Source: Rhizobiaceae bacterium (GTDB taxonomy: Bacteria; Pseudomonadota; Alphaproteobacteria; Rhizobiales; Rhizobiaceae). From it: 32,221 nucleotides of DNA. The translations under genes and the position numbers were made by a program. The stretch spans positions 1 through 32,221 of the forward strand of contig JALSIJ010000022.1 of NCBI GenBank assembly GCA_026981655.1, in the 5' to 3' direction. The number at the start of each line of letters is the position of its first letter. Position 1 is the first letter of the stretch. The notes below the pieces were generated by a model. It was given only the letters and a program-made list of their open reading frames with translations, was not told the origin of the DNA and searched no databases. Shown here in pieces: positions 8,981 through 17,055 of this stretch.

Positions 8981-9102
8981 TGGGTATCTCCACTTAACAG
9001 ACATAATTCCAGCCGACCTTATACAGCCGACCATTTCAAATTATTTCACGTCATATCAAGCAGAAAAGCAACCGTCCATTCGACTTGTGTTGCAGTCGGT
9101 TT

Positions 9103-9519
9103 TTAAACCCCCATCCAGCCAATTATTGCACCTTGCGCCACAAGCGCAAACAAGTAATGCCCCGCATCAATAAAAGTCAAAGACCACGGCCGCATTTGAA
9201 ATCGGTGAGTGACCACCATTGTCGTTGCCACAAAACCCGACCAAACAAAAAGGGCTGAAACAATGCCGCGCCAAAGGTTCATATCGCCCAAATGGCCGAT
9301 CAGACCGGCAAGAACAGTTGCCATAACCAAATGGGATATTGCGGCGATTACATAAACTAGCGGGCTGCCGCCCTTTTCAACCGCATCAATCTGTTGGGCG
9401 TTAAAGCCTGCTGCTGCCATCCACGGCTTGGTAAGAACGCTATACCAGATTGCGCCAATTGCCATTGACGCAATCACCGCCAACAATACAGCCAACAGGT
9501 TAAATCCCGCAAAAATCAT
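9103..9519 (-). CDS. DUF1761 family membrane protein
   Basis: A 138-residue inner-membrane protein with four hydrophobic segments (about 4-26, 54-76, 82-102, 115-137). The pattern of IGAIWYS near residue 22 followed by W, GFNAQQ, and a final GHYLFALVAQGAIIGWM fits the DUF1761 family, for which no function is established. The ATG start has a strong AGGAGAGG ribosome site 6-8 bases upstream. It is upstream of acs on the same strand with a 122-bp gap, so co-transcription is possible but not certain. Confidence 0.75.
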   Translation of the reverse strand: MIFAGFNLLAVLLAVIASMAIGAIWYSVLTKPWMAAAGFNAQQIDAVEKGGSPLVYVIAAISHLVMATVLAGLIGHLGDMNLWRGIVSALFVWSGFVATTMVVTHRFQMRPWSLTFIDAGHYLFALVAQGAIIGWMGV

Positions 9520-9579
9520 CTTTTCACCTCTCCTATTTCACAATTTAGTTAAGTAACTGATTTAAAAATTGCAACGTGC

Positions 9580-9595
9580 TTAACGGTTCATTAAC
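9580..9595. promoter_or_regulatory. CtrA box, perfect TTAA-N7-TTAAC
   Basis: TTAACGGTTCATTAAC at 9580-9595 is an exact match to the alphaproteobacterial CtrA recognition pattern TTAA-N7-TTAAC. It lies 76 bases upstream of the M15 lipoprotein start and 61 bases upstream of the divergent DUF1761 start, in an AT-rich promoter region. It suggests cell-cycle control of the envelope protein; binding has not been shown here. Confidence 0.55.
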
Positions 9596-9670
9596 ATACA
9601 ATTTAATTAAAATTTTAATGGTTACCAAGGATTATCAGGATGCTCATTTGTTTTGCGTTTGGAGCGCCCG

Positions 9671-10111
9671 ATGTCATCTCTTTATCAAATATCCGCAACT
9701 GCATTGCAGTGGCAAAAAACTTTCGGATCAAAAATTCTGGTGCTGGTTTTGGTATCCAGTCTTGCTGCCTGCTCATCATTGCCGAGCTTTGGGCTGTTTG
9801 GCGGCGGGACGGTAACCTATAATGCACCATCGTGGTGCGTTCCATTCCGGTTAAAACGCGTATTAAGACAAGTCGCGCGCCGTTATGGCAATGTGACCGT
9901 TCATTCAACCTATCGAACCTGGTGGCATAATCGTAAAGTAGGTGGCGCATCAAAATCCATGCATCGCAGGTGCAAAGCTGTTGATTTCAGCGTGTCCAAA
10001 AATATGAGTGCCGCCTATCGCTATGTCGCCAGACACCGTTCTGTTGGCGGGCACAAGAAATACCGCTCTGGCCATATCCACATTGACACCGGCGCCAAGC
10101 GAACCTGGTAA
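9671..10111 (+). CDS. Lipoprotein D-Ala-D-Ala carboxypeptidase-like (peptidase M15) protein
   Basis: A 146-residue lipoprotein: a hydrophobic signal at about 21-33 ends in SSLAAC with lipidated C34. The mature part is a zinc peptidase fold of the M15 type (YcbK/DUF882-like). Zinc ligands appear as H98 and D105 in SMHRRCKAVDF and H137 in GHIHID, with H135 beside it; HSTYRT near 78 precedes them. Such enzymes trim peptidoglycan peptides at the membrane or periplasm. The start at 9671 is chosen because GGAG sits 6 bases before it; earlier in-frame starts at 9653 lack this. It is alone on the plus strand, downstream of a CtrA box, which fits cell-wall work timed to the cell cycle. The enzymatic specificity is not proven. 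Confidence 0.8.
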   Translation: MSSLYQISATALQWQKTFGSKILVLVLVSSLAACSSLPSFGLFGGGTVTYNAPSWCVPFRLKRVLRQVARRYGNVTVHSTYRTWWHNRKVGGASKSMHRRCKAVDFSVSKNMSAAYRYVARHRSVGGHKKYRSGHIHIDTGAKRTW

Positions 10112-10120
10112 AAAGAGAGT

Positions 10121-10291
10121 TAGCCCGACAAATAAAGGCCCGGCGCAAGTGCACCGCATTAGCGCAGGCCGGGGCGTAGTTCAAGTTGCACGTTGAGCAA
10201 AGCGAAGCGCAAAACTTGAACCATTAGAAAAGCCCCGATTAGCCGTGAACAATAAAAATAGAGCGTGATTATCGAAGAAGGACGCGCTCTA
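10121..10291 (+). repeat. Dispersed structured element, copy C (diverged, with extra long hairpin)
   Basis: It shares with copies A and B, in the same order, AGCCCGAC, GCCCGGCGC...GCACCGC, GGCCGGGGCGTAG, AGCCGTGA and an A-rich box, then TAGAGCG. It lacks the 5' hairpin. Between the third hairpin and the 3' box it carries an insertion that folds: CGGGGC (10170-10175) with GCCCCG (10232-10237), enclosing GTTCAAGTT (10179-10187) with AACTTGAAC (10213-10221). The terminal hairpin TAGAGCG (10259-10265) with CGCTCTA (10285-10291) overlaps the stop codon of the convergent YcaQ-type gene. Confidence 0.55.
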
Positions 10292-11476
10292 TTGATTAAG
10301 CCAAACCACCTTATCGACACTGCCTAATCTTGCCTGACGGATAAGTTCCGCATCCAACCGTGCCTGGCGCGCATTAGAAAGCCGCACCCCCGGCTCCAGC
10401 CATAATTGTTTTATTTGCAGCTCATTTTCGGGACGGTTGGCGCGCATATCGATACGACCAATTATCCGGTCTTTTTCAAGAACTGGAAATACATAATAGC
10501 CATATTTGCGCTTCGGGGCCGGTACATATATCTCAATCCTGTAGTCAAAATTAAACAACCATTCAAGCCGCTTTCTATCGCGAATAACCGGGTCAAAGGG
10601 CGACAATACGCGAATGCGATCGGGAATTTTTGGTAAATTTTCTACCCGCTCCGCAAGGCCAGAAAAAGCGACCGCCTCTCGCAATTTAGAACCATCTGCT
10701 GTCATCAGTTCAACCTGCTCAATTGCTCGATCATCTTGCTCCGATAGCCATTGCCGAACCTCCTGAATTGAAAGCAGATTCCAATATCTGGAAATGTCGG
10801 CAGGCGTTCCAAACCCAAGCCGTTCAAGCGCAGAACGGCAGGCCCAATCGACAAACTCACCCTGATCGCATTCGCCGCAATAATCTCTTTCGTTAAAAAA
10901 ACGCGCGCTCAAATCATAGACTTTTTGAAATCCGTCTCGAGCAGAAATTGCAAGATGACCCGCCTGCCACAAATATTCCAGCGCCGCTTTGCCATCATGC
11001 CATTGCCACATCTCCTGCGGGCCATCGCGTTTGGGACGTTCCAGATCACGCGAACGAACCGGCCCCTGTTTGGAAATCAGCTCCAGTAAATCATCACATT
11101 GACCAAGAAAGCCTTCACCCTGCCAGCGAATAAAATTCTTGCGCAGCCGCTCCTCTTTGCGCTGAAACCGCCGCTTCCAAAACCTGTAATATTCAGCCGG
11201 AATGACCGATGCATCATGAGTCCAACCTTCAAATAACAGCCGGTCATTTTCAATCAACCGCTTGAGATGAACTGGCCTATAGGTCTGGTTTCGGGCAAAC
11301 AGTGTCATATGCTGCGCACGCTCCACCCACTGAATTGAATCAACCTGGACAAAGCCCAACTGGCAAACAGTTGCAAACAATTCTGCCGGTGATTGCTTAA
11401 GATGCGGCGGCAGGGTGAGACCCTGAAGATGCAGCACCAGATGCCGGGCCTGTTTGTTCAAAAGCCTAATGGTCAT
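10289..11476 (-). CDS. YcaQ/AlkX-type winged-helix DNA crosslink glycosylase
   Basis: A 395-residue protein of the HTH_42 (YcaQ, AlkZ/AlkX) family: DNA glycosylases that remove alkylated bases and unhook interstrand crosslinks. The catalytic QxD motif typical of the YcaQ (AlkX) branch is Q44-V45-D46 in GFVQVDSIQW, followed by ERAQHMTLFAR. Three winged-helix regions and a C-terminal beta-rich segment (LSPFDPVIRDRKRLEWLFNFDYRIE, then GYYVFPVL) are visible, and the length is normal. It is the last gene of a five-gene minus-strand run and starts 11 bases after the DUF3995 gene. Company with a glutathione transferase and AhpD-like protein suggests a response to alkylating or electrophilic damage, which is an inference. 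Confidence 0.88.
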   Translation of the reverse strand: MTIRLLNKQARHLVLHLQGLTLPPHLKQSPAELFATVCQLGFVQVDSIQWVERAQHMTLFARNQTYRPVHLKRLIENDRLLFEGWTHDASVIPAEYYRFWKRRFQRKEERLRKNFIRWQGEGFLGQCDDLLELISKQGPVRSRDLERPKRDGPQEMWQWHDGKAALEYLWQAGHLAISARDGFQKVYDLSARFFNERDYCGECDQGEFVDWACRSALERLGFGTPADISRYWNLLSIQEVRQWLSEQDDRAIEQVELMTADGSKLREAVAFSGLAERVENLPKIPDRIRVLSPFDPVIRDRKRLEWLFNFDYRIEIYVPAPKRKYGYYVFPVLEKDRIIGRIDMRANRPENELQIKQLWLEPGVRLSNARQARLDAELIRQARLGSVDKVVWLNQ

Positions 11477-11487
11477 TGAGAGTCAGA

Positions 11488-11919
11488 CTAAACATTAAGC
11501 AGCAAAGCCAAAAAGCCTGTACCGATGATCAGGCAAAGCGGTGAAAAATATAATGCGTTTAACCGGGCAAATGGCTGCTCGCTGGTGATTGAGGTAAAAA
11601 ACGGCATATAGCCGGCAATTCCCCGCCCGATAAATACAATTGAAAGCGCAATCATTCCTGCCCACAAAAGCCCCTGCGGCAAGAAGTAAGGCACAAACGA
11701 ACGCCACATCAGCGGCCAAAGTGCGGCGACCGCAATGGCACATGCGACAGCAAAGGTCAGCCAGCTTGGCGGCATTCTGCTTATGTTATTCTCACCAATT
11801 ACTGTACGGGCAAGTGATGTCTTATCCGTGCCCGGCCATATTCCGCCAAACGCCCAATAAAAGTGTATGGCAGAAATCAGACCCAGTATAATGCTCAAAA
11901 ATATCGCCAAGCCGCCCAA
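11488..11919 (-). CDS. DUF3995 family membrane protein
   Basis: A 143-residue inner-membrane protein with four hydrophobic helices (about 3-27, 50-70, 77-100, 119-142). HFYWAFGGIWPG near residue 19 is the mark of the DUF3995 family; function unknown. The start is a TTG at 11919, two bases after the stop of the upstream GST gene, with a G-rich stretch (GGGGGAAC) about 6 bases upstream inside that gene, so it is translationally coupled. No ATG lies near the family N-terminus. Confidence 0.75.
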   Translation of the reverse strand: MGGLAIFLSIILGLISAIHFYWAFGGIWPGTDKTSLARTVIGENNISRMPPSWLTFAVACAIAVAALWPLMWRSFVPYFLPQGLLWAGMIALSIVFIGRGIAGYMPFFTSITSEQPFARLNALYFSPLCLIIGTGFLALLLNV

Positions 11920-11921
11920 AA

Positions 11922-12554
11922 TCAGGTTCCCCCATCGCGCTTGAATTGCGCATCCCGCTCTCTTGCCGCAGCAAGTGCAGGACGGGCCAGAACCCGATCA
12001 AGATAAGCATTTACCCGCTCAAACTCAATTTCAAATTTGGCATTTCGCGCCCAACTGCCCGCATGGCCCAACAAAATATCCGCCGCCGTAAATCTATCTC
12101 CTATGGCGAACTCTTTATTGCCCAATCGCGCGTCCATTGCGGCAATTGCATTATTGAATTCAAATTTTGTCACTTCACTTACATTGAGGCGCATATTTTC
12201 CGGCAGGATAAAATTGTGTTTTGCCTTCAGCCAAAGCGGCGCCTCCAGATCACACTGGACAAAATGCAACCATGAATCAATTTCAGCCCGCTCTAGTGAA
12301 CCGGGCTCGGCCGTCATATTAGCTTCTGGATGCCGATCTGCCAGATAGGAACAAATAGCCGCTGAATCGATCACAATTCGTGGGCTTTCAAAATGAGTAT
12401 CGAGTAAAACCGGGCCTTTGCCGCTCGGGTTCAACTGCGTGATTGCCTCCGATTGCGGCATGGCTTTTTCAATCACATAGATCCGCCCAAGCTCCTCCAG
12501 CATCCAGCTAACCCTGGTCAGGCGAGAGCCCGGAATTCCAACGACTTTATACAT
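11922..12554 (-). CDS. Glutathione S-transferase family protein
   Basis: A 210-residue cytoplasmic GST. The N-terminal thioredoxin-like domain (1-78) has the active-site region IPGSRLTRVSWMLEEL, the cis-proline in GKGPVLL, and the glutathione-holding DSAAICSYLADRHPE. The C-terminal all-helical domain (about 88-205) ends in the usual AIGDRFTAADILLGH N-capping region. Such enzymes conjugate glutathione to electrophiles or dehalogenate; the substrate is not readable. It lies 30 bases after the AhpD-like gene and 2 bases before the DUF3995 gene, inside one operon. The family is certain, the class is not. Confidence 0.9.
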   Translation of the reverse strand: MYKVVGIPGSRLTRVSWMLEELGRIYVIEKAMPQSEAITQLNPSGKGPVLLDTHFESPRIVIDSAAICSYLADRHPEANMTAEPGSLERAEIDSWLHFVQCDLEAPLWLKAKHNFILPENMRLNVSEVTKFEFNNAIAAMDARLGNKEFAIGDRFTAADILLGHAGSWARNAKFEIEFERVNAYLDRVLARPALAAARERDAQFKRDGGT

Positions 12555-12584
12555 ATGGCTTGGTTGCCTCTTGGTTTGCTGACC

Positions 12585-12986
12585 CTATTCAGCTAAAAAT
12601 TCAGGGTCAATTGGAACCTGCAATCCGTTTGCAAGATGGTTTGTCGATGCCGCCAGCGATATAATGGTCATAAGCTCTGCATGTTCATCATCACTCATGC
12701 CCTTGGCTTTAGCGGCTGCCGTATGTGAATGCACACAATAGGAACAGGCATTGGCGGTTGAAACCGCTATATATATCATTTCGCGCGTTTTAGCATCAAT
12801 GGCACCTTCAACGCTCATGATTGATTTAAGATGATACCATGTGGACGAAAGCAAGGCTGGATTTACCGCCAGCGCACGCCAAAAATTATTAATAAAGTCG
12901 CCACCACGCGTTTGCCGAATATCTTTATATACGGACATAACCTCGCTTGAGGCATCCTCGTCCGCAACCAGTTTTACTGTAGACAT
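12585..12986 (-). CDS. Carboxymuconolactone decarboxylase / AhpD-like protein
   Basis: A 133-residue all-helical protein of the carboxymuconolactone decarboxylase (CMD) family. The redox motif of the AhpD type is intact: C81 and C84 in ACSYCVHSH with H88. Members of this type are thiol peroxidase partners or alkylhydroperoxidases. The start at 12986 (MSTVKL) is fixed by GGAG about 9 bases upstream; the open frame continues to 13019 without support. It sits between the Tat-exported cyclase and the GST in the same operon, which supports a redox or detoxification setting. The actual electron donor and peroxide are unknown. Confidence 0.87.
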   Translation of the reverse strand: MSTVKLVADEDASSEVMSVYKDIRQTRGGDFINNFWRALAVNPALLSSTWYHLKSIMSVEGAIDAKTREMIYIAVSTANACSYCVHSHTAAAKAKGMSDDEHAELMTIISLAASTNHLANGLQVPIDPEFLAE

Positions 12987-13039
12987 AAATTCTCCAAAAT
13001 TGCAGGTGCAACCCGCCATTGCGACGGGTTGCCATTTGT

Positions 13040-13873
13040 TTACATAAGCGCAAAAACCCGGCTTGGACCGCCAGAACCGCCTTTGTGCTTTGGTGCACCA
13101 ACAACCAGAGTCGCACCTTTTGCAGGAACATTATCCAGATTGGCCAGATTTTCCAGCCCCCAACGGTTTGTCGGTAACCATGCATAATGGGTAACAAAAT
13201 CACCTGACATTCCATAATCCAGCGAAAGCGTGTCAACCGCCATGCCAACGGCGGATGATTCCTCGAGCAACATTTTTGTGGCATCTATATGGAAGCCCGG
13301 AAAGTGCATTTTTTTCTCACCGTCAACACCGCGAAACTTGTCGCTTCCCACATGGGCATCCCAACCGGAATTCATCGCCACACAGCATTTTTCAGGCAAC
13401 GGGCCGTTTGTAGCAATCCATTTCTTGATGTCTTCAGGTGTGACCTGCGCATCTGGGTTTTCAGCAGCTTTTGCCTTTATGTCGATTACCACCAGCGGCG
13501 CAACAAGGTTTTCAACTGGAATCTCATCGACTGAATTACCATCCTTAGAAAAATGCAACGGCGCATCAAGATGGGTGCCGGTGTGCTCATTTACCGTCAT
13601 TTCAAACAGGTTAAATCCATGTTCTTTAAAGTTGAACTTTTGTTCTTTCTTAAACCCTGGCACCCCGAAATATGTCGGGAACTCCTCTGAAAGAACATGG
13701 GTCATATCTGCAACTTTTGTACTGGAAACGCCCCCATGACTGGCCGCAATTGATGAGGTTGCAGAACTACCGGCCGCCGCAATGGCCGCAACACCTGCCG
13801 CCCCGCCGACCAGCATTTGTCGGCGACTGAGCATTCTTTCCTTAACTGATTCAATAACGCAATGATGACACAT
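13040..13873 (-). CDS. Tat-exported cyclase family (kynurenine formamidase-like) metal hydrolase
   Basis: A 277-residue protein of the cyclase / kynurenine-formamidase-like family (metal-dependent amide or lactone hydrolases). The metal-binding motif HxGTHxDxPxHF is intact at residues 97-108 (H97, H101, D103, H107). The N-terminus has a twin-arginine signal: SRRQMLVGG followed by an Ala-rich hydrophobic run to about residue 45, so the folded enzyme is probably sent to the periplasm, which is less usual for this family. The ATG at 13873 has GGGAGG 6 bases upstream. It is the first gene of a five-gene minus-strand operon (gaps 53, 30, 2, 11 bases) with AhpD-like, GST, DUF3995 and YcaQ-type genes. 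Confidence 0.87.
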   Translation of the reverse strand: MCHHCVIESVKERMLSRRQMLVGGAAGVAAIAAAGSSATSSIAASHGGVSSTKVADMTHVLSEEFPTYFGVPGFKKEQKFNFKEHGFNLFEMTVNEHTGTHLDAPLHFSKDGNSVDEIPVENLVAPLVVIDIKAKAAENPDAQVTPEDIKKWIATNGPLPEKCCVAMNSGWDAHVGSDKFRGVDGEKKMHFPGFHIDATKMLLEESSAVGMAVDTLSLDYGMSGDFVTHYAWLPTNRWGLENLANLDNVPAKGATLVVGAPKHKGGSGGPSRVFALM

Positions 13874-13966
13874 AATTTCCTCCCGTTTACAAAGTTAATG
13901 AAGCGAGGTTAGCGCCAATCAGTCAAATGTCCAGAACAGAACACAAAATATTAGGTCAACAGATCG

Positions 13967-14027
13967 TCGATAATTACCATTCAAATCGATTGATATCAAA
14001 TCGTGATCAGGTCATCCTCGATAATTA
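13967..14027. promoter_or_regulatory. Repeated motifs in the control region between the cyclase and sdh operons
   Basis: TCGATAATTA occurs at 13967-13976 and again at 14018-14027, and TCAAATCG occurs at 13981-13988 and 13996-14003, with the palindrome TGATATCA (13991-13998) between. Paired motifs of this kind in a 247-bp divergent promoter region look like operator sites, perhaps for regulation of the sdh operon. The regulator is unknown. Confidence 0.35.
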
Positions 14028-14059
14028 GCAATATTTATTGACAAAATTTGCTCAACACT

Positions 14060-14088
14060 TTGACCTTGCAGATTTTTCTCACTAGAAC
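14060..14088 (+). promoter_or_regulatory. Candidate sdh operon promoter
   Basis: TTGACC (14060-14065) and TAGAAC (14083-14088) at 17-base spacing fit the alphaproteobacterial housekeeping pattern, about 32 bases before the sdhC ATG. A second TTGACA at 14038-14043 has no good -10 partner. Confidence 0.4.
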
Positions 14089-14120
14089 ATATTTAACCCC
14101 TGTTTTCCTTGAGGCCATCA

Positions 14121-14519
14121 ATGGCAAATTCAAACGCGTCTTCCAATCGTCCCCTTTCACCTCATCTGTCAATTTACAAGCCGATACCAACGATGGTGAT
14201 GTCCATTGTTCACCGGATTACCGGCGCCGCCCTTTATTTTGGCACGATATTACTCGCATGGTGGCTCATATCAGCCGCCAGCGGAGAGGCCTATTTTGAA
14301 TGGGTAAACAGCTTTTTTGGCTCCTTCATCGGGCGCCTGATATTATTTGGCTATACCTGGGCATTGGTGCACCACATGCTGGGCGGTATCCGCCATCTGG
14401 TTTGGGATACAGGCCGGGCGCTGGAAAAAGCCACCGCCACCAAAATTGCCTATGCCACCATTTCTGCGTCAATTGTTATAACCGTGATCCTTTGGGTCAT
14501 TGGTTATACAGTAAATTAG
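14121..14519 (+). CDS. sdhC: Succinate dehydrogenase cytochrome b556 subunit
   Basis: SdhC is one of the two membrane anchors of complex II, carrying the haem b and quinone site. The 132-residue protein has the family motif RPLSPHLSIYKP at 12-23, SIVHRITG near 35 for quinone binding, three transmembrane helices, and the haem-ligand helix WALVHHMLGGIRHLVWD near 85. It starts at the ATG at 14121 with TTGAGG upstream. It is the first gene of the sdh operon and is 10 bases ahead of sdhD. Confidence 0.95.
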   Translation: MANSNASSNRPLSPHLSIYKPIPTMVMSIVHRITGAALYFGTILLAWWLISAASGEAYFEWVNSFFGSFIGRLILFGYTWALVHHMLGGIRHLVWDTGRALEKATATKIAYATISASIVITVILWVIGYTVN

Positions 14520-14529
14520 GGAGCATTTG

Positions 14530-14925
14530 ATGTCCGGTTCAATCAACCAATTACGAACCCCGCTCTCCAAAGTTCGCGGTCTGGGTTCGGCCAAAGAAGG
14601 CACCGATCATTTTTGGCGTCAACGCCTTACGGCCATTGCCAATGTGCCGCTCATTCTTTTCTTTTTATGGACGGTGATTTCGCTGAATGGCGCCAGCCAT
14701 GCGGATGTTGTGGCGCGTCTTTCCTCACCAATTGTTGCCATTGTAATGCTTATGGTCATCATTGTCGGCATTGTTCATATGAAGCTCGGCATGCAGACAA
14801 TTATTGAAGACTATGTTCACAGCAATCGCACAAAAATTGTTTTGCTGATATTGAATATATTCTTCGCTTTCACCATGGGCCTTGGCGCATGTTTTGCAAT
14901 TCTTAAACTTGCTTTTGGGGGCTGA
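14530..14925 (+). CDS. sdhD: Succinate dehydrogenase hydrophobic membrane anchor subunit
   Basis: SdhD, 131 residues, is the second anchor subunit of complex II. It has the family N-terminus LRTPLSKVRGLGSAKEGTDHFW with the W-x-Q-R-L-T-A-I-A motif, three membrane helices, and H-x-K-L-G-M-Q-T-I-I-E-D-Y in the last loop, the conserved haem and quinone region. The ATG at 14530 follows a G-rich ribosome site overlapping the end of sdhC. Its TGA is directly joined to the sdhA start, so the two are translationally coupled. Confidence 0.94.
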   Translation: MSGSINQLRTPLSKVRGLGSAKEGTDHFWRQRLTAIANVPLILFFLWTVISLNGASHADVVARLSSPIVAIVMLMVIIVGIVHMKLGMQTIIEDYVHSNRTKIVLLILNIFFAFTMGLGACFAILKLAFGG

Positions 14926-14928
14926 ATG

Positions 14929-16719
14929 ATGGCCGCATATGAATTCACAGACCACACGCTCGATGTGGTTGTTGTCGGTGCAGGTGGTGCAGGTCTGCGC
15001 GCCACATTGGGTGCAGCCCAGGCAGGATTGAAAACCGCTTGTATCACCAAAGTTTTCCCAACCCGCTCGCATACTGTTGCAGCCCAGGGCGGCGTTGCTG
15101 CATCGCTTAGCAATATGGGGCCGGATTCATGGCAATGGCACATGTACGATACGGTCAAAGGATCAGACTGGCTGGGCGATCAGGATGCGATTGAATATCT
15201 TTGTCGCGAAGCCCCAAAGGCCGTTTATGAACTGGAGCATTTTGGCGTTCCTTTCTCGCGCACCGAAGAGGGCAAAATTTACCAGCGCCCGTTTGGCGGC
15301 ATGACCACCGAATTTGGCGAAGGTCCACCGGCTCAACGAACCTGCGCTGCCGCAGACCGCACTGGCCACGCCATGCTGCACACGCTTTATGGCCAGTCGC
15401 TGCGCTATGATGCGGAATTCTACATTGAATATTTTGCCATCGACCTGATTATGGAAGATGGGGCCTGCCGGGGTGTTATTGCTCTCAGCCTGGAAGATGG
15501 AACACTTCATCGCTTCCGTGCCCACAAAACCATTCTGGCGACTGGCGGCTATGGACGGGCCTATTTCTCCTGCACATCTGCCCACACCTGCACCGGCGAC
15601 GGCAATGCTATGGTGCTGCGCGCCGGGCTTCCCTTGCAGGATATGGAATTTGTGCAATTTCACCCGACCGGCATTTATGGGGCCGGCTGCCTGATCACCG
15701 AAGGCTCACGCGGTGAAGGTGGTTATCTCGCCAATTCAGAAGGCGAACGCTTTATGGAGCGTTATGCTCCATCGGCCAAGGATCTTGCCTCCCGCGATGT
15801 GGTATCGCGCTCAATGACCATGGAAATTCGCGAAGGTCGCGGCGTTGGCAAGGATAAAGACCATATCTTCCTGCATCTTGATCACCTTGATCCTGAACTG
15901 CTGGCTGAACGGCTACCGGGAATTTCAGAATCCGCCAAAATATTTGCCGGTGTCGATGTCACCCACGAACCCATTCCGGTATTGCCAACCGTCCATTACA
16001 ATATGGGCGGTATTCCAACCAATTATCATGGCGAAGTGGTTACAAGAAAAGGCAAAGACCCGGACCATGTGGTGCCGGGCCTGATGGCTGTCGGTGAGGC
16101 TGCTTGCGTTTCCGTTCACGGCGCAAACCGGCTGGGTTCCAACTCACTGATTGATTTGGTGGTGTTTGGCCGCGCTGCCGGCCTTCGCTGCGCAGAAACC
16201 ATTGAGGCGGGCTCCTCCCACAAGCCGCTACCGGCCGATGCAGGCGATATAGCCCTCTCCCGACTGGACCATTTCCGCAACGCCGATGGCGACACCCCAA
16301 CCGCCCAATTGCGCGACCGTATGCAGCGCACCATGCAGGCCAATTGTGCCGTGTTCCGCACCGGCGAAGTACTGGATGAGGGCCACGAGAAAATCCACGA
16401 TGTCTGGGGTGCCTCAAGCGATATTAAAGTGACCGATCGCGGATTGATCTGGAATTCCGATTTGATTGAAACACTGGAATATGACAATTTGATCATTCAG
16501 GCAGCCGTCACAATGGATGGGGCACAGGCCCGTAAGGAATCCCGTGGCGGCCATGCGCGCGAAGATTTCCCCGATCGTGATGATAATAATTGGATGAAGC
16601 ATACCCTTGCCTTTGTTGATAATGACAAACGCACAGTGAAACTGGATTCTCGCCCGGTGCACGACTTCACGCTTTCCGATGAGATGGACTATATCAAACC
16701 AAAAGCACGGGTTTATTGA
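14929..16719 (+). CDS. sdhA: Succinate dehydrogenase flavoprotein subunit
   Basis: SdhA oxidises succinate to fumarate with covalently bound FAD, in the TCA cycle and respiratory chain at the inner membrane. It is 596 residues, normal. The FAD dinucleotide fold [12 protein letters not shown] is at the N-terminus, the FAD-linking H48 is in [10 protein letters not shown], the catalytic region [11 protein letters not shown] follows, then [21 protein letters not shown], and the C-terminal [25 protein letters not shown] with the active-site arginine. Tandem ATG codons at 14926 and 14929 overlap the sdhD stop region; either may be used. Unusually, sdhB does not follow directly: two other genes intervene. 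Confidence 0.97.
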   Translation: MAAYEFTDHTLDVVVVGAGGAGLRATLGAAQAGLKTACITKVFPTRSHTVAAQGGVAASLSNMGPDSWQWHMYDTVKGSDWLGDQDAIEYLCREAPKAVYELEHFGVPFSRTEEGKIYQRPFGGMTTEFGEGPPAQRTCAAADRTGHAMLHTLYGQSLRYDAEFYIEYFAIDLIMEDGACRGVIALSLEDGTLHRFRAHKTILATGGYGRAYFSCTSAHTCTGDGNAMVLRAGLPLQDMEFVQFHPTGIYGAGCLITEGSRGEGGYLANSEGERFMERYAPSAKDLASRDVVSRSMTMEIREGRGVGKDKDHIFLHLDHLDPELLAERLPGISESAKIFAGVDVTHEPIPVLPTVHYNMGGIPTNYHGEVVTRKGKDPDHVVPGLMAVGEAACVSVHGANRLGSNSLIDLVVFGRAAGLRCAETIEAGSSHKPLPADAGDIALSRLDHFRNADGDTPTAQLRDRMQRTMQANCAVFRTGEVLDEGHEKIHDVWGASSDIKVTDRGLIWNSDLIETLEYDNLIIQAAVTMDGAQARKESRGGHAREDFPDRDDNNWMKHTLAFVDNDKRTVKLDSRPVHDFTLSDEMDYIKPKARVY

Positions 16720-16720
16720 T

Positions 16721-17035
16721 ATGCAGCAATACGTTCTGGCAATATTTTTGATATTGGGCACAGCATTTATAGCAAATGCCGCAGAGACAGGAGTTACAAC
16801 AAAGCAGGTAAGTGAGGCCTGCAGCACGCTCGACAATGCCACGCCCAAGCGCTGCACCTGCATGGGCGATATGTTTGTTGAGAATTTCAAACCAACTGAG
16901 CGTCTTTACGCCTATGCCATGCTGCGCACAGATGAAGCACTGCTTGCACCGGTTAATGGTAAGTTTAATGATGCGAAATCACAAAAAGTCCAACAAAAAA
17001 TGATCCCAATGATGCTTTACTGCATGAAAAAATAG
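16721..17035 (+). CDS. Small secreted cysteine-containing hypothetical protein inside the sdh operon
   Basis: I do not recognise this 104-residue protein. Residues 1-20 are a clear signal peptide (hydrophobic run, cut after FIANA), so it is periplasmic. The mature part is charged and helical with four cysteines: SEAC, then RCTC, then LYC near the C-terminus, spaced so that disulphides or metal binding are possible. The ATG is one base after the sdhA stop, which implies coupled translation; the open frame further upstream is only sdhA overlap. FkbM follows 20 bases later. Position in the operon suggests a link with complex II or simply a stable insertion. Confidence 0.7.
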   Translation: MQQYVLAIFLILGTAFIANAAETGVTTKQVSEACSTLDNATPKRCTCMGDMFVENFKPTERLYAYAMLRTDEALLAPVNGKFNDAKSQKVQQKMIPMMLYCMKK

Positions 17036-17055
17036 CAAAGATTTATCAGAGTTAA

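Noticed and set aside
7931-9106. A 391-codon open frame opposite acs on the plus strand
   Set aside because: It is fully antisense to a certain acs gene, its translation has no recognisable domain and is rich in His/Ile/Asn as expected of a shadow frame.
16679-16720. Upstream extension of the small secreted protein overlapping sdhA
   Set aside because: The extra residues are sdhA sequence in another frame; the signal peptide starts at the ATG at 16721.
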